Origin: Engelhardtia mirabilis
GTDB taxonomy: Bacteria > Planctomycetota > UBA1135 > GCA-002686595
Direction: 5' to 3'
DNA: 64,000 bases
Assembly: GCA_007751255.1 (NCBI GenBank)
Contig: CP036296.1
Coordinates: forward strand, 1,860,001 to 1,924,000
Below are positions 17,901 to 26,448 of the stretch, one piece after another. Position numbers and translations under genes: made by a program. The notes under the pieces are model-generated. The model did no database searches, had not been told where the DNA came from, and saw only the letters and a program-made list of their open reading frames with translations. The stretch's first letter is position 1. The number at the start of each line of letters is the position of its first letter.

Positions 17901-19580
17901 CTGCTCGATCTGACTCGCGATCGCCGCAGCTCTCGTCGCGTCTTTCACTGACACGGAGCCTCGGTCGGCCATGTTCTGCAGCTGGGTCGCGAGCGCCCTG
18001 GGGCTGCTCATGAGCGCTTGGGCGACCGACGACTGCTGTAGGCCGTTCAGCCCTCCGATCACTTCTCCGACGAGCGAGAAGAGGGCTGACTCTCCAGGTG
18101 TTCCGTCGCACGGCAAGACTCGCAGGCGTCTCGGAGGGAAGACGAGCTTCGCGTCTGCCCGTCGTGTCCGGACCATGTACTCGCCTAAGATTCGCCGGAA
18201 CTTCACCTTGCTCCGCGGCTCGAGCTGGCGGGCGGAGCTACGTGTATCGGCGATGTAGTCGTGGAAGAAGGCGTCGGGACCACCGAGGGGATTCTCGTGC
18301 CCCTTCGCGGCGGTAAGGAGGTCCACGAGCGAGTACAGATCCCACAGCCGGTTCTGGATGGGCGTTGCGGTAAGCATGAGGACGTACCGGAACATCCTCT
18401 CACGTAGCACGCGCTGGAACTCGACCGCCGTCCTCGGCGGGTTGCTGACGCCGTGCAGATTCCGCAGCTTGTGAGCCTCGTCCAGGATCAGCATGTCGAA
18501 TGCGCCATCTTCGATCCTCGAAAGTCGATTGCGCGCGCTGTCGTAGGTCGTGATGACGACATCGATCGAGCGATCTCGAAGGGCTACGTCGAGTTGGGCC
18601 CCGCGAGCTGTGGTCGAGTCGATCGCGAACCGCTCGTACAGCTCACCCTTCCACTGGTCGAGCAGTACGGCCTTGGGCACGACGATCAGCGTTCGGTTGA
18701 CCTTGCCCCGGACGCGGAGCTCACTGAGGATGAGTCCTGCGCTGATTGTCTTGCCGAGGCCTACGTCGTCGGCAAGCAGGGCGACCGGAGCACGGCGGCA
18801 GAAGGTGATGAGGTTTTGGATCTGATGCTCGAAGGGCTCGAGGACGTCCTGCCAATGGACCCGAGCCTGGATGTCTGCGGGTCCATTGATGAGGATGGCG
18901 GGATCCATGTCCCACTCGCATGCCGCAAGATGGAGCTCGAAATGCTCTTCACTTCCGGCTGGCTCAAGCGCATCGACATCGGCGCTGGCGATTTCCCATC
19001 GAGTGGGATCAAAGGCCACTCGCTCAGCGACGGTTGGGCCGATACTCGCAGCCGTGGGTGTGTCGAACGATGCTGCTCGGAGTCCGACCTTCGACTCGAT
19101 CGGGGCGCTCGACGCACCATTCTCGGCCCCTCGCACTTTGCCGTCGGGAACCTGCGGCTCCATCGTCGAGCGGTGGGGCTTGGCCGTTGGGTCTGGAGCT
19201 CCATTAGCCGATTCGCCGATCTTCGCGATCTCGACCGAGTCATCAGTACCCCACGTCGTGACTGCCTGTGGAGTCGGGCCCTGGGCGCGCTGGCTATCCA
19301 TGCCCGCTCCGAATCGCTCGGCGTCCTCGTCGGTGCCGGTCCCATCATCGAGGTCGTCGAGCCGCTCCAGGACCCGCATCAAGAGCCTCCTGGCCCGACG
19401 GGTCTTCCTCAGCGAGAGCTCGCTCGCCATCGAGTTCAGCGAGTCGACGGTCTGCTTCTCGTACTCGAGTAGCGACTCGAGTGCCTCTATGTCCAGCTGT
19501 GCGTAGGGGCGATCCAATGGAGGCTGCGCAAGAGGTTCATTGAGTCCGGTCGGGCCGCGACACCGACCGATGGTGTCCAC
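14913..19580 (-). CDS. SNF2-family ATPase/helicase with a C-terminal array of 15-residue repeats
   Basis: The 1555-residue product is listed from the GTG at 19580; the N-terminal 200 residues are variable and a later start is possible. The SF2 core begins near residue 245. Walker A is ADDVGLGKT (270-278) and Walker B is LDEAH (366-370), followed by LTATP, with the C-lobe ending in QRIGRVQRLG near residue 700. A mixed region spans about 750-1080, then about 25 repeats of exactly 15 residues (1082-1461) and a 94-residue tail. SNF2 proteins of this type serve in several defence systems (for example DISARM DrmD), but the DISARM partners are absent. It sits between a complete type I R-M set and a NucS-like nuclease on the same strand. 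A DNA-translocase role in defence is inferred. Confidence 0.85.
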   Translation of the reverse strand: MDTIGRCRGPTGLNEPLAQPPLDRPYAQLDIEALESLLEYEKQTVDSLNSMASELSLRKTRRARRLLMRVLERLDDLDDGTGTDEDAERFGAGMDSQRAQGPTPQAVTTWGTDDSVEIAKIGESANGAPDPTAKPHRSTMEPQVPDGKVRGAENGASSAPIESKVGLRAASFDTPTAASIGPTVAERVAFDPTRWEIASADVDALEPAGSEEHFELHLAACEWDMDPAILINGPADIQARVHWQDVLEPFEHQIQNLITFCRRAPVALLADDVGLGKTISAGLILSELRVRGKVNRTLIVVPKAVLLDQWKGELYERFAIDSTTARGAQLDVALRDRSIDVVITTYDSARNRLSRIEDGAFDMLILDEAHKLRNLHGVSNPPRTAVEFQRVLRERMFRYVLMLTATPIQNRLWDLYSLVDLLTAAKGHENPLGGPDAFFHDYIADTRSSARQLEPRSKVKFRRILGEYMVRTRRADAKLVFPPRRLRVLPCDGTPGESALFSLVGEVIGGLNGLQQSSVAQALMSSPRALATQLQNMADRGSVSVKDATRAAAIASQIEQTSKERVLVQLVAQLQSEGPDWRLVIFTGRKETQDAIGEVLGRTLDPRQVGFIRGGRHSENQRAIAGYVSDPPTVSVLISTDAGTEGLNLQAGNVLVNFDLPWNPMVLEQRIGRVQRLGSKHAEVVILNLVLKGSVEEKVVARLVEKLAVIADSIGDIEGILDGMDSGGGDEEPLVRKINELVVGSLRGRDVEASLRSIQASIDRAKEIYEREKAAVEENLGRLDSMHDEGPPRPTLTPVEPRLDTKTFVTRALEAGEGTLEYAEHGRLVYRRRGYAPEEVVFERPGSRGWVAPAIAGGPRVSVYLPGQPAFEKLGEIWRRRAQHAVYDHRSIDEGLCADAARTWLAKFGRDLEFHSIVINGTGSSFQGKVVVRAAVSVAHDKYEKLIEVAIEPPGIEAPPSGDGVGIIDEPIDLAADVVQGEMLEVAVLQGIEIDTDIGNFATFYVDRMDEEVERSGGDPALEQLHRDSLTPRVSTKVVGATGALQNLVNVQARFDFDKQEYLQELRIAPALGRVVRAPEPRQCEESGRVLPSTCIGECEVTGKSVRRSLLETSLCSGRQALSSLFDCCEVTGVRLLPDELGRSSYSGKVADLRLLQDSATSGRSGLAEEMVRCEITGAVVLLDEILKSEVSGRQFRADEGARGGAADLLGHRSEFVECAASGKRILPQEAVTSDVSGRTFDRSIAVKSERSGRLGGPDEQATCRATKRTLLIDEVEECMVTHELVDRELLAPSSISGTRCRKDILQKCERSGVAGLPSELERSAVSNLLVDKRLLKASEMSGQLALADELEPCSVTGDLLLPSELAESAVSGRRVRPSLLVECAVSGRMAMKTEMVEDALDLGSWIIESEARTSDVSGRASRPENVTRCQWDGRLRLADEYEVCKWTGLHVGSSALSEAGHLAAFDVSSSSAVEEEDGVMRFAERLDFSPPLRVPELGAVRALTAVTRVTAPTGRLVTVSGERSRLLGLSQDRVQFVLDSEERPLGRGHIQPRG
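15198..16337 (-). repeat. 45-base (15-residue) coding repeat array in the SNF2 gene
   Basis: Residues 1082-1461 consist of about 25 units of exactly 15 residues, two of them degenerate and one junction shifted by a single residue. In all 23 clear units position 1 is Cys or Ser, position 4 is nearly always Ser or Thr, and position 5 is mostly Gly. Leu and Glu recur near positions 9-13. Cys units tend to read CxxTG and Ser units SxxSG, with Cys recurring every third unit over most of the array (a 45-residue super-period). The units are diverged at the DNA level, so this is an old, selected protein repeat and not a recent expansion. Confidence 0.85.
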
Positions 19581-19624
19581 AGTGACAGCAAGCTGCGCCG
19601 CCCCAAGCGAGCTGTCTCACTGTG
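19577..19624. promoter_or_regulatory. Inverted repeat between hsdM and the SNF2 gene
   Basis: CCACAGTGACAG (19577-19588) pairs with CTGTCTCACTGTGG (19611-19624) apart from a two-base bulge. The left arm covers the GTG start assigned to the SNF2 gene and the right arm ends 35 bases past the hsdM stop. It could attenuate or end hsdRSM transcription, or control SNF2 translation by hiding its start. It could also mean that the true SNF2 start lies further downstream. Confidence 0.45.
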
Positions 19625-19658
19625 GGGCGAGGGGACCTACTTCCTTGGAGGCGGTCAG

Positions 19659-21152
19659 TCAGGTACCTAGGTCTGCGAGGATACCCTCGATCTCCTCGAG
19701 CGCCGCGCGGAGGTCGTCGGCGATCTCCTGGGCCAGGACCTGCGGCTCGGGGAGGTTCGCCGAATCCTCCAGGCTCTCGTCGCGGAGCCAGAAGAGGTCG
19801 AGGCTGACCTTGTCGCGGGCGAGGAGGTCGTCGTAGGTGTAGGAGCGCCAGCGGCCGTCGGGGGTGTCCTCGGACCAGGTCGGCTCGCGGTCCTGGCGGT
19901 TCTCGGGGTGGTAGCACTCGACGAACTCGTCCAGGTCGGCGCGGGTCATGCGCCGGGTCTTGAGGGTGAAGTGCTTGTTGGTCCGCAGGTCGTAGACCCA
20001 CAGCTGCTTGGTCCAGGGGTCCTTCGCGCCGGGCTTGCGGTCGAAGAACAGGACGTTGGCCTTCACGCCCTGGGCGTAGAAGATGCCGGTGGGCAGGCGG
20101 AGCAGGGTGTGGACGTCGCACTCCTTCAGGAGGTTCCTGCGCACCGTCTCGCCGGCGCCGCCCTCGAACAGGACGTTGTCGGGCACGACCACGGCAGCGC
20201 GGCCGTGGATCGCGAGCAGGGACTTCACGTGCTGGACGAAGTTGAGCTGCTTGTTCGACGTCGTCGTCCAGAAGTCCGGGCGGTTGTAGGTGATCGTCTG
20301 CTTGTCCGACTCGCCGGCCTCATTCACGACGGTGATCGAGGACTTCTTCCCGAAGGGCGGGTTGGTGATGACCACTTCGGCGTGGGACGACGGCTCGTCG
20401 CGCAGGGCGTCGTCGGTCTCGATCGGCGGGTCGTGGTCGCCGGCGGCGTCGGGGCCGATGCCGTGCAGGTAGAGGTTCATCCCACACAGGCGCGAGACGT
20501 TGGGGACCAGCTCGACGCCGCGCAGGGCTTCGTAGCGCAGGTGGCGCTTCTGATCGCGGTCGGGGTTGAGTCCCTTGAGGAACTCGTGGGCAGCCAGCAG
20601 GAAGCCACCGGTGCCGCAGGCGGGGTCCATGACGACCTCGCCGAGCTGGGGACGGATGCACTCGATGATCGCGTCGATCACCGGCCGAGGCGTGAAGTAC
20701 TGACCCGCGCCGCCCTTCACGTCCTGGGCGTTGCGTTCGAGCAGGCCCTCGTAGGCGTCGCCCTTCACGTCGGCGGACATCGACGACCAGTCCTCGGCGC
20801 CGATCAGGTCGACGATCAGCCGGCGGAGCTTGGCGGGGTCCTGGATCTTGCTCTGGGCCTTCTCGAAGATCAGGCCGAGCATTCCGCCTTCGCGGCCGAG
20901 CTTCTCGAGCGTGTGACGGTAGTGCAGCTCGAGCTCGACGCCTTCGAGCTGAGCCGACGCGAGGTCACTCCAGCGGTAGCCCTCGGGGATTGCCTGCTCC
21001 TCGCCGGTGAGCGTCTCGCGCTCGTCGGCCATCTTGAGGAAGAGGAGGAAGGTGAGCTGCTCGAGGTAGTCCTGGTAGGACAGGCCGTCGTCGCGGAGGA
21101 CTTGGCAGTAGGACCAGAGCTTCTGGGTGATGTGATCGGACTGGCGGCTCAT
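19659..21152 (-). CDS. hsdM: Type I restriction-modification DNA methyltransferase subunit M
   Basis: The 497-residue product starts at the ATG at 21152, five bases after the hsdS stop; a longer frame would overlap hsdS heavily. The helical N-terminal domain (residues 1-140) precedes the methyltransferase core. The SAM-binding motif is DPACGTGGF (176-184) and the adenine-methylation motif is NPPF (264-267), which marks an N6-adenine methyltransferase. FTPRPVID (153-160) is typical of HsdM. With HsdS it modifies the host recognition sequence, and with HsdR it forms the restriction complex. Length and motif order are normal. Confidence 0.96.
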   Translation of the reverse strand: MSRQSDHITQKLWSYCQVLRDDGLSYQDYLEQLTFLLFLKMADERETLTGEEQAIPEGYRWSDLASAQLEGVELELHYRHTLEKLGREGGMLGLIFEKAQSKIQDPAKLRRLIVDLIGAEDWSSMSADVKGDAYEGLLERNAQDVKGGAGQYFTPRPVIDAIIECIRPQLGEVVMDPACGTGGFLLAAHEFLKGLNPDRDQKRHLRYEALRGVELVPNVSRLCGMNLYLHGIGPDAAGDHDPPIETDDALRDEPSSHAEVVITNPPFGKKSSITVVNEAGESDKQTITYNRPDFWTTTSNKQLNFVQHVKSLLAIHGRAAVVVPDNVLFEGGAGETVRRNLLKECDVHTLLRLPTGIFYAQGVKANVLFFDRKPGAKDPWTKQLWVYDLRTNKHFTLKTRRMTRADLDEFVECYHPENRQDREPTWSEDTPDGRWRSYTYDDLLARDKVSLDLFWLRDESLEDSANLPEPQVLAQEIADDLRAALEEIEGILADLGT

Positions 21153-21156
21153 GTGA

Positions 21157-22647
21157 CTATGCGATCGATGCAACGGGCTGCGCGAGGTCGGAGGACTCCT
21201 GGTCGACTCTGGAGAGGAGAGTTCCTCGGAAGGCGGAGCCAAGGAGGGAAGCTCGAAGTGTTTGTATTCGGCTCACGCAGATCTTCAACGATCCGCCAAC
21301 CTGGTCGGAGTGCGAGAGCCCCGCGTCCACGACATCGACGATCCTCGCGAGTTCAGCGATCGGCGGGAGAGGCACCACTGTCGCCTTGACCACTGTCTGG
21401 CTGATGTTCTGCTGCGTCCCACCCTTGCCTTGCCGGACGAGATGAGGACGGTGCGCGAGGAGCCACGTGAAGAGCATCCGCGATGTGAGCAGTACAGGAT
21501 GCGCGAACGCGATCGCCTGGTTTGTTGCCATCTCGATCGTCGAGATACCGAGCTTGCCGATCGAGCCGTACATCGCGAGCAAGACTGAATCGGACGGCAA
21601 GAGCTTGGCGGAGCTCTCGGCGAGCCCAAGGGGTGTGATCGTCGACTCGGTGGAGCCGACCGGCCCGTCGGTGAGGTCTCCGATCACAGCCCAGGGTATT
21701 TCGCCGCCGTAGTACTCAGCCTGCCCACGCTTCGGTGTGCCGCCGCTACCCCAGACCGCGATCTGTTCGAGCGATGTCCAACACCACCCCTCCGGCAGCT
21801 CGGGGAGGCCGTGGAGGTCGGGTTCGGCGGGCTCCTTGTACTTGGCCTTCCACTTGTCGTTCTTGGGCGGCTTGCCCTTGGCGAGCATCTTCTCGAGCTC
21901 GGCTTCCTCCCAGCGGCGGCGGCGTTCGGCGAGGATGCGCTCGAGGAGGACCGAGGCGGGCTCGTAGTCGCGGCCCTCGGCGCGGGCGAGCTCGGCCTCG
22001 GTCGGGACCAGGCGCCCCTCGACGGCGGCCTTGAGCACCGAGGCGCGGTAGCGCTTCAGGTTGCGCTGGACCCGTTCGAGGTTGGCGACGGCGTCGTCGA
22101 GGCGGGAGAAGTAGGAGTCGAGGGCGGATGCGATCGCTTGCTGTACGGCGAGCGGAGCTAAGGGGTACTTCACGGCCTTGAATCGCGCGAGGCTGATCTT
22201 CCGCTGGGCGACACCCTTGGTCTGGTCCAAGATCTGCTCGCGCACTGCCGGAGACCGAGTGGCATATGCCAGGAAACGCGAATCTGCGACGCTGGGATCG
22301 ACGCTCCACTTGACACAGTCGGCGGTGATGATCGCGTCCGGTGCGCCATGCGGGTAGATCGCAACGTCACCAGGCGGGTCGCCCATCTTGGTTATCAGGA
22401 TGTCTCCTCCTGATGCTCGATGGGCTGCAAGTTCTTCGGCCTTCGCTGGCGACACGCACGGCTCATCAGAGCGGCAAAAGTCCTTCGCGCGAATGTTCCG
22501 TACGAAGACCAGAGGTACCCCGTGGTCCACGTAGTCGACCACCTTGAGGTTGCTTCCGAAGGGGCCGATCGCGAGGGCGTGTCGCCCGGACGTAGCTGTA
22601 TCGGTCGGCGTCACCCATCTCCAGCCTTCAGGCAAGTCATCGCTCAT
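21157..22647 (-). CDS. hsdS: Type I restriction-modification specificity subunit S
   Basis: The 496-residue product has two target-recognition domains (about residues 1-165 and 290-440), each beginning with the family pattern LPEGWxW (residues 5-11 and again near 287). Each is followed by a long helical spacer (about 170-270 and 440-490) that sets the spacing of the bipartite site. The first spacer holds a lysine-rich stretch (KMLAKGKPPKNDKWKAKYKEP). The ATG at 22647 overlaps the hsdR stop by four bases. The recognised DNA sequence cannot be read from the protein; both half-specificities look intact. Confidence 0.94.
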   Translation of the reverse strand: MSDDLPEGWRWVTPTDTATSGRHALAIGPFGSNLKVVDYVDHGVPLVFVRNIRAKDFCRSDEPCVSPAKAEELAAHRASGGDILITKMGDPPGDVAIYPHGAPDAIITADCVKWSVDPSVADSRFLAYATRSPAVREQILDQTKGVAQRKISLARFKAVKYPLAPLAVQQAIASALDSYFSRLDDAVANLERVQRNLKRYRASVLKAAVEGRLVPTEAELARAEGRDYEPASVLLERILAERRRRWEEAELEKMLAKGKPPKNDKWKAKYKEPAEPDLHGLPELPEGWCWTSLEQIAVWGSGGTPKRGQAEYYGGEIPWAVIGDLTDGPVGSTESTITPLGLAESSAKLLPSDSVLLAMYGSIGKLGISTIEMATNQAIAFAHPVLLTSRMLFTWLLAHRPHLVRQGKGGTQQNISQTVVKATVVPLPPIAELARIVDVVDAGLSHSDQVGGSLKICVSRIQTLRASLLGSAFRGTLLSRVDQESSDLAQPVASIA

Positions 22648-25505
22648 GCGGTCAGCACCTGGTTCAGCTCATGGAGTAGATCCTCAAGCTGTGCTCCGAG
22701 AACCCGCCGGACCGCACCCAGCCCGCCTTCCTCAGCGAACGGCGCGAAGTCGAAGTCATCGACCGTCACCTCGGCACTGGTCTCGATGTGGTCGCGCATC
22801 ATCTCCAGCCAGCGGAGCTGCTCGTCGGTGAACTCTCGGCCCGAGTTGCGCTGCTGGGCGACCCAGTGGTCGAAGCGCTCGTGGACGCGGGTCGCGAAGG
22901 GTACCAGCTCGTCGTCCCGATGCAGCGCCACGCGCACGAGCGACACGACATCGGTCAGCATCCGCTTGCTCGACCCTCCGCCGCGGACGCTCTTGCCCAT
23001 GGCTTCGTACGCTCGCCAGAGCTTCTCCGGCGTCCACGACCGCGGCGGTGCCTGGATCGCCTCGGCCAGGGCTTTGATGTCGGCGTAGGTCAGCCGCTTC
23101 TGGTATGGCGCGCTGTAGAAGACGCGCAGAGCCTCGTATTCGTCGCGGTGCTCCTCCAGGAACTGCTCGAAGTCCTGCACGAGCGCCTTGGCCTTCTCCT
23201 TGGCCTCGGGGCTTGCCCCAGCCTCGAGCAGCTCGTCGCGTGAGACCTCGTCGACGAGCTGCTCGGTGTCGCGCTTGACGTCCTGGATCAGCCGGCGCAG
23301 CTCGGGGTTGTCGGCGAGGGGCCGGGTGGCCTGGCGCAGGAGGTCTGACGTGGCGCTCTGGAGGGCCTCCTCGGACGGCTCCTCGCCCTCGGGCACCTCG
23401 GTCGCCACGCGGGCGGTCTCCAGCCTGCGGTCGGGGTCGAGGGCCTCGATGATCCCTCGCGAGAGGTCACCCAGGTCGGCGCCGCCGGAGGCCAGGACGA
23501 TCCGCGCGCAGTCCTCGGGCTCGACCTGCTTGTCCAGGCGCGCGAGGCGGCTGGCGAGGGAGCTGAGGTAGTCGGGGTTGGTGCCGCCCATGGCGACGTG
23601 CTCGAGCAGCTTGGCGAAGGCGACCGACTTCGCCCGCTCGAGGGGCTGGGTGTCGGCGATCTGGGTCTCGGTCATCCCGACGCAGTCGACGATCACGAAG
23701 TGTGTCTTGGCGCGGGCGTCGGGCGTGACGGCCTTGAGGGCGTCGTCGTCGATGGTGCGGACGCCGCGCCCCTTCATCTGCTCGAACAGGAGCCGGCTCT
23801 TCACCGCGCGCATGAACATCACGATCTCGATCGGCTTGATGTCCGTGCCCGTCGCGATCATGTCCACGGTGACGACGACGCGGGGGAAGAAGGAGTTGCG
23901 GAACTCCTGGATCAGGCTCTTCGGGCTGACGCCGGTGACCTTGTAGGTGATCTTCTTGCAGAACTCGTTGCCGCGGCCGAACTCCTCGCGGACGGTCTCG
24001 ACGATGTCCTCGGCGTGGTTGTCGTCCTTGGCGAAGATCAGGGTCTTCGGAACCTCGCAGCGGCCGGGGAAGATCTCGGTCGTCACGCGCTCCTTGAAGG
24101 TGCGGATGATCGTGCGGATCTGGTCGCGCGAGACGGCGCGGCGGTCGAGCTCCTCGGCCGAGTAGGAGACGTCCTCATCGGGTGTGTGCCAGCGCTTCTG
24201 GCGCGTCTCACGGTCGCGGTAGTGGACCTGGGTACCGGCCTCGACGGTCGAGCCCTCCTGGCTGATGCGCGTCAGGATCTTGTAGACCTCGAAGTCGACG
24301 TTGTTGCCGTCGGCCACGGCGCGCTCGTGGTCGTACTCCATCACGAGGTTGCCGCCGAAGAACCCGTAGGTCTGGGCCGAGGGCGTCGCCGTGAGGCCGA
24401 TCAGGAAGGCGTCGAAGTACTCGAGCACCTGGCGCCAGAGGGTGTAGATCGAGCGGTGGCACTCGTCGACGACGATCACGTCGAAGTACTCGGGCGGGTA
24501 GTTGGCGTTGTAGACGACCGGGAGCGGCTCGTTGATCAGCGGATCGGCCGCGGTGAACTTCGACTCCTCTTCGTCGTGGGTGAGGAGGTCGGGCTCGCCC
24601 TTGAGCATCGAGTACAAGCGCTGGATCGTCGTGATGACGACCTTGCTGGCCTGGTCGATGGTGTTCGACTGCAACAGCTGCACGTTGTACAGCTCGGTGA
24701 ACTTGCGGTTGTCGTCGGCGGTGCGGTAGCCCTGGAACTCCTTCTCGGCCTGCTCGCCGAGGTTGGAGCGGTCGACCAGGAACAGGACGCGGCGGGCGCC
24801 GGCGTACTTGATCAGCCGATAGATCTGCGTGATGGCGAAGATCGTCTTGCCCGAGCCGGTCGCCATCTGGACCAGGGCGCGTGGGCGGTTGTCGCGCAGG
24901 GACCGCTCGAGGTTGCCGATCGCCTCGACCTGGTTCGGGCGCAGGCCGCTGGGGTCGAGGGGCGGGAGGGTCGGGATCCGCGAGCGGAACGAGGACGGGC
25001 GCGTGTCGTCGTACTCGGCGTCGTAGGCGTCGGTCGACTCGGCCACCTGGTCGGCCCAGCCGCGCAGGGTCTTGGACGCGAGCCACTCGGCCAGGGTCGA
25101 GGGCCGGTGGATGTGCGGGACCGTCGACAGGGTGCGGGTCCGGGGGTCAGGGTCGAGCCGGTTGATGAAGGCCGTCTCCACACCGGTGCTGAGGTAGAGG
25201 AACGGCAGCGGCCGGACCGGGGCGGTCAGGTCGTCGGGGAGCCCGGCGGAGTAGCGCTCGGCCTGGGTCTCGACGCCTGAGAGGGCGTGGCCGACCTTCT
25301 TGGCCTCGAGCACGCCCACGGCCTGGCGGTCGACGATGAGCAGGTAGTCGGCGAAGCCGTGGCCGCTGGCCAGCGCGAACTCGCGGACGGCGACGCCTTG
25401 GCCGGCGGCCAGGTTGATGTCGTCGCGGTTCTGAACGACCCAGCCGGCCTGCGCGAGGGCGGCGTCGATCTGCTGGCGGGCGAGCTCTTCGGGGGTGGGG
25501 GGCAT
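22644..25505 (-). CDS. hsdR: Type I restriction endonuclease subunit R (EcoEI-like)
   Basis: The 953-residue product starts at the ATG at 25505. The N-terminal nuclease domain shows the PD-(D/E)XK residues D53, E67 and K69 (ADYLLIVDRQAVGVLEAKK). The SF2 translocase follows with Walker A ATGSGKT (215-221), VDECH (346-350), the LTATP block near 380, and motif VI in EQMKGRGVRTIDDD. The C-terminal third matches the EcoEI R C-terminal helical domain. All catalytic residues appear intact, so with HsdS and HsdM the system should be able to cut unmodified DNA. It is first in the hsdR-hsdS-hsdM transcription unit. Confidence 0.95.
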   Translation of the reverse strand: MPPTPEELARQQIDAALAQAGWVVQNRDDINLAAGQGVAVREFALASGHGFADYLLIVDRQAVGVLEAKKVGHALSGVETQAERYSAGLPDDLTAPVRPLPFLYLSTGVETAFINRLDPDPRTRTLSTVPHIHRPSTLAEWLASKTLRGWADQVAESTDAYDAEYDDTRPSSFRSRIPTLPPLDPSGLRPNQVEAIGNLERSLRDNRPRALVQMATGSGKTIFAITQIYRLIKYAGARRVLFLVDRSNLGEQAEKEFQGYRTADDNRKFTELYNVQLLQSNTIDQASKVVITTIQRLYSMLKGEPDLLTHDEEESKFTAADPLINEPLPVVYNANYPPEYFDVIVVDECHRSIYTLWRQVLEYFDAFLIGLTATPSAQTYGFFGGNLVMEYDHERAVADGNNVDFEVYKILTRISQEGSTVEAGTQVHYRDRETRQKRWHTPDEDVSYSAEELDRRAVSRDQIRTIIRTFKERVTTEIFPGRCEVPKTLIFAKDDNHAEDIVETVREEFGRGNEFCKKITYKVTGVSPKSLIQEFRNSFFPRVVVTVDMIATGTDIKPIEIVMFMRAVKSRLLFEQMKGRGVRTIDDDALKAVTPDARAKTHFVIVDCVGMTETQIADTQPLERAKSVAFAKLLEHVAMGGTNPDYLSSLASRLARLDKQVEPEDCARIVLASGGADLGDLSRGIIEALDPDRRLETARVATEVPEGEEPSEEALQSATSDLLRQATRPLADNPELRRLIQDVKRDTEQLVDEVSRDELLEAGASPEAKEKAKALVQDFEQFLEEHRDEYEALRVFYSAPYQKRLTYADIKALAEAIQAPPRSWTPEKLWRAYEAMGKSVRGGGSSKRMLTDVVSLVRVALHRDDELVPFATRVHERFDHWVAQQRNSGREFTDEQLRWLEMMRDHIETSAEVTVDDFDFAPFAEEGGLGAVRRVLGAQLEDLLHELNQVLTA

Positions 25506-26142
25506 CTAGAGAAGCATCGAGCGTCCAGGCATGGTGGGGGGGCGCTCGGGGGATGACAAGGGAGCCGGAGCACAGGGGGCCGAGGCAGTCACAGGGCGTG
25601 GCGGCGCGCAGGGCTACCGGCGCAGAACGCCAGCGTACCGGCGGCGCGTTCGGGCGCTCAAGGGCCTTGGGTCGGCGGGCGAGCAGGGCGTTCGGCGAGG
25701 GCCGAGGTGAAGCGGTAGGGCTTCACCATTGAGCGGCGTGCCACGGGCCGTGATAGCGACGTTGACGGGACGGCCTCTCGCGGGGCGCTTGGGTGGAGCC
25801 AGCGAGGGTGGATGAGCCCCATCGCGGGTCACGCCAACGCAGCTCGGCCGGCTCTCGCAGCTGCTCCGACGTCGGCTACCGCCGCGCTCGAAGGGCCCGT
25901 GAAGTGATATAAGTCATTGACCAATATTGGCTAATGGTAACTCTGGCTGCTGTCATTCGGGCCAGCCAGGCGACGGTCTGTCGCGCTCGGCTCGACCCAC
26001 AGCGCTCCGAATTGGCGACCGCGCCTCCCCGGCTGCTTCGAAGACCCCAGTCGGGCGTGATGGCGCAGCCCTCAGGTGCCGGGTCCGAGCGCGCGAAAGG
26101 TAATCGCCACCTGCCGCAGGGCTTCCGCCGCCCCGCTCGCTC
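25506..26142. other. Non-coding stretch upstream of hsdR
   Basis: No gene is supported in these 640 bases. The region should contain the hsdR operon promoter. It has one conspicuous AT-rich island near 25,905-25,945, described separately; the rest matches the high GC of the surroundings. Confidence 0.45.
25906..25945. promoter_or_regulatory. AT-rich island with a CCAATATTGG palindrome
   Basis: In otherwise very GC-rich DNA, these 40 bases are mostly A and T. They contain a perfect 10-bp palindrome CCAATATTGG (25921-25930) within a looser dyad (ATTGA...CTAAT). GATATAAG just to its left could serve as a -10 region on either strand, but I find no well-spaced -35. It is a candidate operator/promoter for hsdR or an unwinding element for element replication. 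Confidence 0.4.
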
Positions 26143-26448
26143 CTAGCCCTCGTCCCGTTGGGTCGAAGCCTCGGCGATCCAGGTCTCCACGTCACTGCGC
26201 CGCCATCTCGGGTATGCACCGAGGTAGAGCGGCTCGATGAACTGGCCCGACTCTCGAAGTCGATCGAGGCTACGCATCGAGACCCGGAGCGTCTGCGCGA
26301 CTTCAGAGCGTGACAGAAGCGCAGGGCGCAGTTCAGGTGCTAGGAGTCCACCGATCTCTCGCTCCTCGAGCGCTCGCCGCAGGGCGTTGTCCAAGATCGC
26401 TGAAGGAAAGGTGAGCGTGATCGTCGGGTGCTTGCTGGGGTGATCCAC
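26143..26448 (-). CDS. AlpA/HTH_17-type helix-turn-helix protein
   Basis: The 101-residue product is given from the GTG at 26448 because a GAGG lies nine bases upstream and the protein is coherent from there; a frame to 26580 adds a low-complexity tail. Residues 45-95 form a MerR-like winged helix of the AlpA/HTH_17 type (LLSRSEVAQTLRVSMRSLDRL, then PLYLGAYPRWRRSDVETWI). Such proteins act as excisionases or phage/plasmid regulators. It lies downstream of the primase-helicase on the same strand and upstream of the hsd operon, so it may regulate excision, replication or the defence genes. Confidence 0.72.
   Translation of the reverse strand: MDHPSKHPTITLTFPSAILDNALRRALEEREIGGLLAPELRPALLSRSEVAQTLRVSMRSLDRLRESGQFIEPLYLGAYPRWRRSDVETWIAEASTQRDEG

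Noticed and set aside
13888-19580. A DISARM or Zorya system
   Set aside because: A SNF2 ATPase is present, but no DrmA, DrmB, DrmC, ZorA, ZorB or ZorC-like gene is in the neighbourhood.
23598-25280. Plus-strand frame of 560 residues opposite hsdR
   Set aside because: Its valine/leucine/glycine/aspartate-rich text has no motif, while the minus strand encodes all HsdR motifs.
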